The translations under genes and the position numbers were made by a program. From NCBI RefSeq assembly GCF_026745355.1, contig NC_079205.1:34113637-34177636 (forward strand): DNA of 64,000 nt. The letters run 5' to 3'. This stretch comes from Beta vulgaris subsp. vulgaris (Eukaryota > Streptophyta > Magnoliopsida > Caryophyllales > Amaranthaceae). Below, piece after piece: positions 55,736 to 64,000 of this stretch. Each line of letters starts with the position of its first letter. The stretch's first letter is position 1. The notes beneath the pieces are model-generated. The model did not search any database. It was not told the origin of the DNA and worked only from the letters and a program-made list of their open reading frames with translations.

Positions 55736-57096
55736 ATGTCAGAAAGATGGCATATACGGGGTGTATGGATTATGTGATCCTAATTATCTAGCTCAATGAC
55801 TTCAACTGTAGACGAAGACCGATGTGACTATTTATGTCGTGTTTTCGGGTGCAATGGAGGCAACAACCTTAATCAACTATTTTTGCACCTTTCCATGAAA
55901 AGTAAGTGTGTATGCGTAATATTTTGAAATTTGATCTAAATTAGTGTATATGAGTTTTTTTTGCCTTTGCTAATAAGTTGCATATAGACGACATTGGATG
56001 CTAGCTGCCATAAGCCCTTGGAACGGAACAATTTTTTGGCTTGATCCTAGTGGAGCAGAATATATCCGTGAATTTGCTGAATGGATCATCAATGAGTATG
56101 TGACCTAATCATAGTCTATTAATATTTATAGTTATCTAATTAGGTGAGAATTTCTTAGAGGTATTGTAAATTTAGCATGGTTCATCGAAAGGACGTCAAG
56201 AAATTGAAAAAGAATCCTGTAAGGTGGAACAAAATACAGGTTTGTGTAATAATATATCTAAAAATATACTACATGTAATGACACATTTGAATTGAAATAG
56301 TTATGTCAGTTGTTGATTTACCTGAACTTTTTCATGACAGTATCCTCGTCAAGCTCTGGGTTCCAAGGATTGGCGCTATTATGTTTGTCATTACATGATT
56401 GAAACTATCACAAGTAGACGGCAATTAATTCCTGATAAGGTAACTTCATCACTCGTTAACATCTAATTTTTTTTGGGATTGAAAATATTTGTGAGGAACG
56501 AGAAGAATGTTATTGTTGCTCATACTTCATTTACAATCGCATTTTTAAAAAAAAAAAACACAATTAAAAGTCTGTTATATAAAGTTTGTGCACAGGTAGT
56601 TGATGTTCTTTATCTTTCATGTACATATGACCCCGCAAGTCACTTGAGTCATGCATGCTCTTACCTTGTTACCTCTGTATGTGTTGGTTTTTGAAACAAC
56701 GAGATTATTTAAGAAGTTGGTTTTGTATATGATTATTGACGTTAAAAGCATTTTCCTTTTTTGTCTTTATTGATTTGGTGATCCATAATGTGTTTGAAGC
56801 ACATCAGACGTGAGGTACAACTGTTAGACTACCTTCCATCATGAATTAGGAGCTAGCCTTACATGATATGAGTTAGGAGCTAGCCTATATGATATGAAAT
56901 AGGAGCTAAATCATTATCTAATTTGCTCTTGAAACTTATAAAATACATATTTATACTAATTCTAATTATAATTATCTGAAATTATTTTGTAGTGCTTTCA
57001 GGGATTCCTAGCACTTATTCCCAAGAGATGATTGACGAGCTAAGAGATATGTGGGTGAATTATTTAAACAATCAAACACAAGACGATGGAGATTGA
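55736..57096 (+). pseudogene. CACTA-1 Ulp1/C48-like protease region, catalytic Cys missing
   Basis: Exon-like pieces: YLCRVFGCNGGNNLNQLFLH (about 55834), HWMLAAISPWNGTIFWLDPS (55990-56050) with the His and Asp of a Ulp1 triad, and KNPVRWNKIQ|GT. Next is YPRQALGSKDWRYYVCHYMI (56341-56400), then a last piece with IPSTYSQEMIDELRDMW ending GDGD-like QDDGD-stop at 57096. In Ulp1-type proteases the cysteine lies in a GS-x-x-CGYYV pattern; here the position is Trp (DWRYYV). GTATGT, GTTTGT and GTAACT donors and TAG/CAG acceptors separate the pieces. Confidence 0.7.
56842..56910 (+). repeat. short tandem repeat in CACTA-1 intron
   Basis: About three copies of a 25-28 bp unit containing TAGGAGCTAGCCT and ATGATATGA. 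Confidence 0.7.
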
Positions 57097-57469
57097 AGAC
57101 GACGGTCAAGTTTGAATTGTACATATTATTTGATTATTTTAGAATTTTAGTTTTAGTAGCTAGCATTAGATTATAGAAACTTCATTTTAAGACATTATTA
57201 GAAGAAATTGATGCTTTGAATAAATTAATTGGTTTTGTATATGAATTAAATGTAGCAAATATTTTTTGACATGATGAATAAAGCAAGCAAGAATTTATAT
57301 TTAATAATATTATTGTGGCTATTTATAAATTGTTATACAAACTTGTCAAAAAAAAATTGTTTTATTAAAAAAAAAGTGTATATACAATGAGCCGTAAATA
57401 CAGGATAATGTATGTATATTGTAATATATACTTAAAAAAATGTATAATAAACCTAAGCAACCGGTTGTG

Positions 57470-57725
57470 GTCAATAAATTATTTCAAAGGGTAAGGTAAG
57501 GAGACTGATTAATGTTAAATGGTTTTCTAACCTCTTCACATATTATATATACACTTATCTAAGAGACTAGTTTTACTTGTCAACTGGTCTCCTAAATAAA
57601 CAAATAAACCAGGCATTACAACCGGTCTCTTAACCTAGGACACCTGTGAGATGGAGATGTGTTGTAGTCCGGTTTTCTAGGCCATACATTTTCAACCGAT
57701 TTCCTAGGCCTTTTTTGTAGTAGTG
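57470..57725 (+). repeat. CACTA-1 3' subterminal repeats and terminus
   Basis: GGTTTTCTAACC, ACCGGTCTCTTAACC, CCGGTTTTCTAGGCC and ACCGATTTCCTAGGCC are variants of one motif on both strands, leading to the end CCTTTTTTGTAGTAGTG at 57725. Such motifs bind TNPA-type proteins in the known En/Spm system. Confidence 0.82.
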
Positions 57726-57977
57726 GCGCTCATTTCTATTCTGTTCGAGCTTTTGCAAGCATGTTGTATTATTTACTTGATGTTATTTGATTTATAATTT
57801 GTTTCTTCCTTGTTGTCGTTCAATAATTAGTTTTGTTATCATCATTGCAACTTTAGGAAGAAGACAACTCAAGTCGATTGGGTCCGCCTATCCTCACTAT
57901 AATGCTCGAAAAACATTTGCACCCTTTTATATTAAATGAGTCACATTTGTATTATGTTAATGCCTTTGGGAGTGCAT
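57726..57977. other. 252-bp spacer between the two CACTA elements
   Basis: No feature recognised. It starts GCG next to CACTA-1 and ends CAT next to CACTA-2, either of which could be a 3-bp target duplication. Confidence 0.5.
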
Positions 57978-58195
57978 CACTAGTAGAATAAATGCTTATT
58001 GTTGCGGTCATTAAGTAGCCTATTGCGACGGTTTTGGCTGCGCAGCAAGTAAGGGCGCAGCAAAGATAATTAGACTATTGTTGCGGTTTTTAACCGCAAC
58101 AATATTACAACGTATTGTTGCGGTTTCTAGCGAAAACTGCAGCAATATGGTTATTTTTTATTAGGAAGATACAACGTATTGCAGCGGTTTGCGCT
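57978..58195 (-). repeat. CACTA-2 terminus and subterminal repeats
   Basis: At least six copies of a (T)ATTG(T/C)(T/A)GCGGTTT-like motif on both strands lie in 200 bp next to the CACTAGTAG end. Confidence 0.8.
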
Positions 58196-58540
58196 AGAAA
58201 CAACAACAATATACTGAATTTTTTTAAAAAAAAATATTTGTATGCACTTATGTTCCATCCAACCTCCTCGTGCAAGAAGCAGGATGCAACAAGTAGAATG
58301 CAGTAGCTGCAACAATATTTTTTGCATAAATTTCGGTAGAGCTCTGTTTGTAGATTGGATAAACACATAATTGAGAATTAGCCCTGTATAATATTATATG
58401 CAACAACCAACATCTATCATCCAAAATTCATCCAACAACCAAAATCTATCCAAAATTCAACCAATATCTAAGAACCAATTTTCCTCCAACATTCACCATC
58501 CAAATTCCAAGTTCAATAAGAAATAAATACGATTCAATGC

Positions 58541-58541
<1 letters not shown>

Positions 58542-58614
<73 letters not shown>
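58542..58614 (+). repeat. (CA)n microsatellite, about 36 units
   Basis: Perfect CA repeat within CACTA-2, downstream of the last recognisable TNP2 sequence. Confidence 0.97.
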
Positions 58615-58616
<2 letters not shown>

Positions 58617-58755
58617 ATAAAATCCAAGTCAATACAATAATGTTGGTTGGTACAAGTTGCATTAAATTATATTCGTTGTAAAGATGGAGAAACAAAGAAA
58701 ATTAACATTAACTAACTTACGCAATGCAATTATCAATAAAGTATCTTGTCCACTT

Positions 58756-60250
58756 ATTTTTCACCTCATTGATTTTCAGCTCATTGATTTGATCTTCCGT
58801 ATAAGGATCAATAAACGTGTAGCCTCCATACCATTCTCACAAACGGAACATGCCTTTTTTCCTTTGACTTTATACCCCGACAAATTGCCATAAGCTAGAT
58901 AATAATTTATAGTACAGAATAACATAACACGAAGCCTGACATCTTCATTAGATACACATCAAACACCATAACACTGTTGTCCGACATCTTTTTGAGATCT
59001 TCGATGAAAGGTGCAAGATAGATGCCTATATCATTTCTCGGCTGCTTTGGCCCAAAAATTAAGAGAGACATAATATACTTCCGCTTCATGCACGATCATG
59101 AAGGAAGATTGTATATCACTAAAAGAACAGGCCAAGTACTATGTTGACTACTCAAAGTACCGCAAGGGTTCATTATGTATGTACGCAATACAAATCTCAA
59201 GTTCTTATCTTCCTAACCAAATTCTCTATATCTGGAATCTATAGCCTTCCATTGAGGAGAATCTTCTAGATGCCTAAGCATTCCATCTTTCTTTCTCCGA
59301 TCAGCATGCTATCTTAGGTTCTTTGCATCTTCTTTGATAGAAAAGAGCCTCATGAACCTTGGCACAATTGGAAGATACCATAACAATTTTGCAGAAGGAC
59401 CCGTATTGCCCGGCCTAGGCTCAACCCCATCCGGCAATTTGTAGCGGGACTTACCACACCTTGGGAACTCATCAAGGTCTGCATACTCATTTCGATACAA
59501 CAAACAATCATTCGAACATGCATCAATCCGCTCATATTTTAAACCCAAAGGACACATTAATTTTTTGGCATCGTAGGTGGATTTTGGTAATAAATTATCC
59601 TCAGGAAACATGTCTTATAAAGCTTCTAAGAGTTCTATGAAGTCTATATCAGTTAAATTATTTTCGCTTTTATGTTGAAAAGAGTTAAAACCCCACTCTA
59701 TTGAGTGTATTTTGTACACCCTGGATAAAGGAGTTTCCCAGCAGCTTCAGACAAACTGTCAAACGCACGTGGCCGCTCATTAAAATGGTCACGGGGCCCT
59801 TCCAACATCTCACCTAATCGATCATCATCACCAAACTCTTCATCCTCGGTGTCATTATTATCTCTATGGTCATTTTCATCACCTACTACATTATCACCTT
59901 CAATGCTAACATGATCTTCAATCACAACTTCATTCTCAACCCCAACATTTGACATATCAATCTCTAATGAGTTACTAGTGTCAACATCAACACTAAGCCT
60001 ATCCTGAGTATTTTTTCCCTTCTCACCATGCCATAACCAAATATATTACTCAGCCCTAAATCCACGACGAAAATTATGATCCATTATGGTCCTAATATCG
60101 GAAATCATATTCACATTGTAGCAATCAACACATGAACGATAAATCTCATCCTCGCAAGTAAGTTGTTTATGTTCTACAACAGGTTTACGAAACTCATTCA
60201 CGCCTTGTACGAACTCCAACGTATTCCTCTTTTCATACATCCAACTTCGA
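58756..60250 (-). pseudogene. CACTA-2 TNP2 transposase, N-terminal two thirds
   Basis: Minus strand from about 60250: DRSWMYEKRNTLEFVQGVNE (Transpos_assoc region), WLWHGEKGKNTQDR, a long acidic stretch, LLYPGCTKYTQ, then LPKSTYDAKKLMCPLGLKYE and IDACSNDCLLYRNEYADLDE. Next come KLLWYLPIVPRFMRLF, YNLP...KRKYIMSLLIFGPKQP, NDIGIYLAPFIEDLKKM and, at about 58890-58790, GNLSGYKVKGKKACSVCENG. Stops after GFRAE, KYTQ, KNLR and the SVL segment interrupt it. The C-terminal half with the HIEKN block is absent. It covers the part missing from CACTA-1 but is on the opposite strand and has different termini. Confidence 0.88.
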
Positions 60251-60427
60251 TCAATTTCTAAAAACCCTTACACATACATCCATACATTAAAAAGTTACTA
60301 TCAGTTAAAAAATTCACATAAATATAAAACAACAAGCTAATATTCAATTCATGCTTCCATTGGGTCCTTATCACTCCAACCTAACACATCCTTAAACGTC
60401 CATCCCACTATTGAATGCATGTATCAT

Positions 60428-60561
60428 CTTTGATTCTCAGTAAAATTCGGCAGCATTTTCCTCTAGTTCTCCAAGTACACAAAGAAGATAATTGTTTATC
60501 TTATATGTACTCGGAGAACAAATTAGGGAAATGATTAACCGTATTTCACTTAGAATCAAAG
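60428..60561 (-). ncRNA. 134-bp hairpin at the 5' side of CACTA-2 TNP2
   Basis: CTTTGATTCTCAGTAAAATT at 60428 is matched by the reverse complement of the right arm ending 60561 (reading CTTTGATTCTAAGTGAAATA). Pairing continues through CATTT/CCT, TTCTCC/GGAGAA and AGTAC/GTACT to a small loop near 60492-60500. Arms are about 60 bases with scattered mismatches, like a plant miRNA precursor or a fold-back in the 5' leader. Whether it is transcribed is unknown. Confidence 0.45.
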
Positions 60562-60599
60562 AATCAATACATATTCACTACTTAAGTGAGATGTGACGT

Positions 60600-61727
60600 T
60601 TAAGAACAGTCCTAAAACGGGGACTATTCAAGATTTTCTCCTAATGAGTAAGTCTTGAACGCGTATCTAGGCAGTATGATGTACATAAAAACAATCGCAT
60701 TCAAGCGATTCCAAGTCATCACGAAACAAGAATCGTATTCACGCGTTTTCAAGTTATCACCAAACAACAAGTACCAAATTCAACCATTCCTTAGATTTCC
60801 CTTCCACTCCCATTGGTGAGTCTATCAATATTAAGACATTGCATATCACTTGAAATAAAGTATTGCAAAAATATCACAAGAACTTAAGCAAAAACTATCC
60901 CGTATAACATTTTAGGACATACAAAAACTTAAGCAAAATCATCATAAAATCAGTTTTTAATCCTCAAATCTTATAACTAATTATATGTATACCTTATACT
61001 AAGCATTTTAAACTACTATTTAAGCCAAAATTTCCAGTAAAATACTATTAATTAAGAGAACTACAAAAATAAAAATAAATATTATGAAAAACTAACTTAA
61101 TATGACAAGGAGAGGGTGGCGCCGGCGGTGAAATACAAAAGTGCGTGACGGAGGATAAGGTGGCGCCAACAATGAAAAACCCGAACCCACCGAACCAAAA
61201 AAGGGAAAAAACGCAAACAAAAAAGTGTGGGAAGCGGAGGAGACGGGCGAAAAACGCGAAACCAAACCCAAATCTGGAACCCTTATTGCCGAAAACCGAA
61301 ACCATTTCGCCGGAAACTTAAATATTTTTGCTGGAAAGTGTAAAAGAGTGAGAGACTATGAAAGTAGAGAAAGAGAGTGTGAGAGTAGATAGAGAGAGAG
61401 AGTTGAGAGAAACAGTGAACGCAAAAAAGGAAACCCATGGTCCAATTGCCATTCCTAAACTAAAAAAAATCAAATTCGAAAAGAAAAACATATAAGAAAG
61501 AAAACAGAGACTCGGAAACCTACTCTCATTTTTCTTTTATTTATGCTTTATTAATATATTTATTTTTCCATTTTGTTTTCCTTAATGGTGGGTATATTAG
61601 TGTGGGAACACGATCAACTGAATAAAGGTATAGATTAAAAAACATATGATGAAGAGGTAGTGATGTTAAGAAATTTGGCTAAATCGGAAGAAATGTCATT
61701 ATTGATATTTGGTTTTGAAAGAGAAAA
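60600..61727. other. intergenic or CACTA-2 5' region, no clear gene
   Basis: AT-rich to 61090, then a GC-richer stretch (61110-61320) with GGCGCC/CGCCGG words, then GAGAGAG-rich sequence (61345-61410). On the minus strand the latter reads CTCTCTC followed by a short open frame at 61305-61048 without recognisable content. This might be the 5' UTR of CACTA-2 or of a lost gene. Confidence 0.35.
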
Positions 61728-61992
61728 CTAGTTATTAGGCCCGGGCTATGCCCCGGGTAAGAAAATTTTCATTTATTAATATTGTACTTTGATATAATAG
61801 CACTAAATACTACTTGGTCTAGTGGTTAAAACTTTAGTACATGAACTTGAGGTCACAGGATCAAACACATATACTATACAATTTTTATTTTTTTTTTATT
61901 ATACATGGATTACATGATCTAAAACTCCTTAGGGAGAGTGCCACGTGGCACCGTTCCTGGTTTACGCACGCCTTTTAATATATTAGTATAGA
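61728..61992 (-). mobile_element. 265-bp non-autonomous Helitron
   Basis: Minus strand begins TCTATACTAATATATTAAAA at 61992, preceded by A. It ends CTAG at 61728, followed by T. A hairpin with CCCGGG arms (CCCGGGGCATAGCCCGGG, 61740-61757) lies 8 bases before the CTAG end. 5'-TC, 3'-CTRR, a 3' hairpin and insertion between A and T are the Helitron marks; there is no target duplication. No Rep/helicase is coded. Confidence 0.88.
61815..61867 (+). promoter_or_regulatory. tRNA-like internal pol III promoter (A and B boxes) within the Helitron
   Basis: TGGTCTAGTGG (61815-61825) fits the tRNA A box, and GGATCAAACA (61858-61867) is one or two bases off the B box, 43 bp apart as in tRNA genes. The region does not fold into a complete tRNA by eye, so it looks like a tRNA-derived, SINE-like remnant on the strand opposite to the Helitron. 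Confidence 0.45.
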
Positions 61993-62313
61993 TAACTTAT
62001 ACTTTATCAAATTGCATTGAGTTAATTCAAAGAATTTATGATTAAGGTAATTAGGTGATCGATTCTCTAATAAGATTTTGCTACCTTAGGGGACGACACA
62101 CATCGCGCGTCGGCCAACAACTAGTATTAAGAAAAGAAGAGAGAGAGTAAAATTTGACTCAATATTCCATGCTTTTTACATGTGGGATAGGTAAAATGAG
62201 GATAAAATAGTCAAATTTCCTTAAACCTTTATTAAGAAAAGAAAATGTTACATCTAAATAAAAATACTTAAAAATATAAATTGTTGCTAACTAAAAAAGA
62301 GCATAAACATAAT

Positions 62314-62565
62314 ATTTCCTTCGTTTAGAAATAATTACATCATTTTATGTTTTCACGCTTGTCAATGCATGTTTTCAAACATTAATATCTTTTATTGTTA
62401 ATAAGTAAAAATTATAGAAAGTTGATATTTAAAATTTATGCATTGAGACGAATCTAATAAGATCCTTTATAATTGTTTTTTCTAAAATATAAATCAACCA
62501 AGACAATTAAAGTGTAACATATAAATAGTAAATACTATACAAATGGTGTAACCGTTTCTAAATGT
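62314..62565. mobile_element. degenerate Stowaway-like MITE
   Basis: TTTAGAAATAATTACATCATTTT near 62324 is matched in inverse by AAATGGTGTAACCGTTTCTAAA near 62541 (about 17 of 22 positions). AT-rich interior with weak internal symmetry. Ends are diverged, so borders and the TA duplication are uncertain. Confidence 0.5.
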
Positions 62566-62804
62566 AGCAATATAATTGATGTCATCCTGTGTAGTCTAGA
62601 ACAGGTGCAACATCTATCCCATAGCTTAGGATGATAGGTTTAGCTTTAGAAATCGAGTAGCGTGCACTGTGCACTATTTACCCCGTGAACTAACTGAAAC
62701 GACATTGCCGCCAAAAAACAACAAAAACACAATAGAAAGGTGAATATGACTCCATTCTTTTGTTGATTTGATATCTACACAATCCAACAAATAATGCAGT
62801 ACTC

Positions 62805-62810
62805 TATAAA
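62805..62810 (+). promoter_or_regulatory. possible TATA box of the LRR receptor kinase gene
   Basis: TATAAA lies about 330 bp upstream of the ATG in otherwise non-coding DNA. Other AT-rich stretches are nearby, so this is only a candidate. Confidence 0.3.
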
Positions 62811-63138
62811 CATTTGATTATCATTTTTCCCTCCACAACCACATTTTAGCAAGTGGTAGTGCTGAATTCACAGGATTCCTTTCCAATTTTGACAGAAAAA
62901 CTCCTCATTTTCTGACACATGCATCACACACACATGTCTTCTTTCTTTGCTTAATTTATTACTGCTCTTGTTTTCTTCAATGAACCTAAAATTTATCCAG
63001 CTAGAAGAACTCACAGGGTATTTCAATGTTTTTATTTACTAATTTAATTCAATTTTATCACTTCCCAGAAATTCCTGTCTTAAAGATTGATTAGCCCAAC
63101 TCTTTTGGGAACTTACCCAACATTTCTGGGAACCTAAA

Positions 63139-64000
63139 ATGGCTAAACCCTTTTCATCTCCATTTTTTCTCCTCCTTTTCATAATTTTGCTGCAAACCCA
63201 CTTTTCAGTTCAGTTACCACAATCACAATTACAAGCATTTTTTACTATTCAGCAAATTCTCAACCACCCATTAAAGTTAAATAGCTTAGACCAAAACATT
63301 GATGTTTGCAGCACTGAACCAAACCCATATTTCACCATTGTATGTTATGAAGAAAATATTACTCAAATTCATACACAAGGGTTTATTGGGTTTGCTCCAG
63401 TTTCAGGTAATATTTCCATGGAAGCTCTATTTACTGCTTTTGCAGCTTTACCAGGGTTAAAGGTGCTATCTTTGGTGTCCTTAGGTCTGTGGGGTCCACT
63501 CCCTCAAACTATAGGTAACTTGTCTTCTCTTGAAATGTTAAATCTTAGCTCAAATAACTTGAACGGTACAATTCCGGTGGAAATGCTGGGTTTAAGAAAT
63601 CTTCAGACTATTGTATTGGATCATAATAAGTTCACTGGAGAAGTACCCTTTTGGATTAGCTCATTTTCTGGGTTAACTGTTCTTAGTTTAAAGAATAATT
63701 CACTAAATGGATTATTACCCAGTTCATTTTCAAGGTTGGGAAACCTCAGGATTCTTCAACTTTCTATGAATAATTTCAATGGTGAAGTTCCTGATCTTAG
63801 TAACTTGACTAATTTGCAAGTTCTTGATTTGGGGAATAACTCTTTAGGACCAAAGTTTCCCACTTTACATAACAAATTGGTCACGTTAGTACTCAAAAGG
63901 AATAAGTTTAGGTTTGGTATGACACATAATTTGAGCTCTTTTTATCAACTTCAGAAGCTGGATGTTTCTTCTAATGAGTTTGTTGAGCCATTCTTGCCTT
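63139..64000 (+). CDS. LRR receptor-like kinase, 5' part (At3g03770-type, probably kinase-inactive group)
   Basis: Open from ATG at 63139 to the window end, 287 codons without a stop. Residues 1-24 (MAKPFSSPFFLLLFIILLQT...) form a signal peptide. An N-terminal cap follows (FFTIQQILNHPLKL, then cysteines in DVCSTEP and FTIVCYEEN), then leucine-rich repeats of the LxxLxxLxLSxNxLxGxIP plant type (for example SLEMLNLSSNNLNGTIPVEM, NLQTIVLDHNKFTGEVPFW, GLTVLSLKNNSLNGLLP, NLQVLDLGNNSL). The cap plus a LGLWGPLPQTIGNLSSLE segment resembles the probable inactive LRR receptor kinases of the At3g03770/At5g14210 group. The transmembrane and kinase parts would lie right of the window. It would sit in the plasma membrane with repeats outside. 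No frame damage, so it is likely a real host gene. Subfamily is from memory. Confidence 0.88.
   Translation, partial: MAKPFSSPFFLLLFIILLQTHFSVQLPQSQLQAFFTIQQILNHPLKLNSLDQNIDVCSTEPNPYFTIVCYEENITQIHTQGFIGFAPVSGNISMEALFTAFAALPGLKVLSLVSLGLWGPLPQTIGNLSSLEMLNLSSNNLNGTIPVEMLGLRNLQTIVLDHNKFTGEVPFWISSFSGLTVLSLKNNSLNGLLPSSFSRLGNLRILQLSMNNFNGEVPDLSNLTNLQVLDLGNNSLGPKFPTLHNKLVTLVLKRNKFRFGMTHNLSSFYQLQKLDVSSNEFVEPFLP

Larger units (their letters stand above)
33051..57725 (+). mobile_element. CACTA (En/Spm) element 1, 5' end lost, split by gypsy C
   Basis: TNP2 transposase sequence at 33056-33372 continues at 46738 after the inserted element C. It is followed by a multi-exon second gene (TNPA/Ptta-like, then Ulp1-like) and subterminal repeats. 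The right terminus, 57709-57725, is the reverse of CACTACTACAAAAAAGG, a CACTA-type end, followed by GCG as a possible 3-bp duplication. No left terminus is seen; the 5' part of TNP2 is replaced by element B at about 33050. Confidence 0.88.
57978..60600 (-). mobile_element. CACTA element 2 (minus strand), far end not located
   Basis: CACTAGTAGAATAAATGC at 57978 is a CACTA-type terminus, followed to about 58190 by repeated ATTGTTGCGGTTT words and their inverse, as in subterminal regions. TNP2 coding lies on the minus strand at about 60250-58756, so this terminus is the 3' end. The 5' terminus should lie right of 60.56 kb, but no matching CTACTAGTG was found; the right boundary given is provisional. 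Confidence 0.8.

Noticed and set aside
61048..61305. Minus-strand 85-codon Phe-rich frame
   Set aside because: No recognisable domain; may be 5' UTR. Not called as a gene.
61810..61870. tRNA gene
   Set aside because: A and B boxes are present but there is no complete cloverleaf or acceptor stem by eye; scored only as a tRNA-like promoter.

Overview
This window is nuclear DNA from a flowering plant, most likely a eudicot. It is a heavily nested transposon block ending beside one host gene. The plant assignment rests on initiator-Met-tRNA primer binding sites, chromovirus and Sirevirus-like polyproteins, plant CACTA transposases with DUF4218/DUF4216-type regions, AT-rich intergenic DNA, and a plant LRR receptor-kinase gene at the right edge. 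The genus cannot be told from the sequence.

Layout, left to right. (1) 1-14587: Ty3/gypsy element A, a plus-strand Tekay/Del-like chromovirus. Its left part is an array of about three 1.9 kb units, each holding the 3' part of an LTR, a PBS and the start of a leader ORF; one unit carries a 1030-bp solo LTR with 5-bp target duplication. (2) 14588-19367: a minus-strand Ty1/copia element of Sirevirus type, cut by element A so that its RT/RNase H half must lie left of the window. (3) 19368-33050: an old, decayed gypsy element B. Its LTR carries a Pack-MULE-like element with a glycyl-tRNA synthetase fragment, its PBS is replaced by a (TC)n tract, its leader is followed by long TA/TATG repeats, and its RT gene is split by a 4.1 kb solo LTR (27028-31125). 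(4) 33051-57725: a plus-strand CACTA element whose TNP2 gene is split by gypsy element C. Its second gene carries a MULE-type MITE, an antisense fragment of a DUR3-like urea transporter, a hAT MITE and a Ulp1-like protease region without its expected cysteine. (5) 33373-46732: element C, a gag-only non-autonomous gypsy element arranged LTR-gag-LTR-gag-LTR. (6) 57978 to about 60.6 kb: a second, minus-strand CACTA element with a 134-bp hairpin near the start of its transposase gene. (7) 60.6-63.1 kb: intergenic DNA with a 265-bp Helitron containing a tRNA-like promoter, and a Stowaway-like MITE. (8) 63139 to the end: the 5' part of an LRR receptor-like kinase gene, the only host gene seen as intact.

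Relative order of events from target duplications and interruptions: C is younger than CACTA-1; solo LTR D and the Pack-MULE are younger than B; A is younger than the copia element; solo LTR E is younger than at least one of A's array units. B shows stop codons of the transition type and lost catalytic residues, as expected for an old methylated copy. A and the second half of C differ from their sister copies mainly by short deletions, which may partly be consensus errors in the assembly.

The most interesting signals are: a stem-loop with compensatory changes just before each polypurine tract; an extra leader ORF upstream of gag in three gypsy families, with splice-acceptor-like sequences before leader and gag; the gag-only tandem element; two captured host-gene fragments; and the CACTA-2 hairpin.
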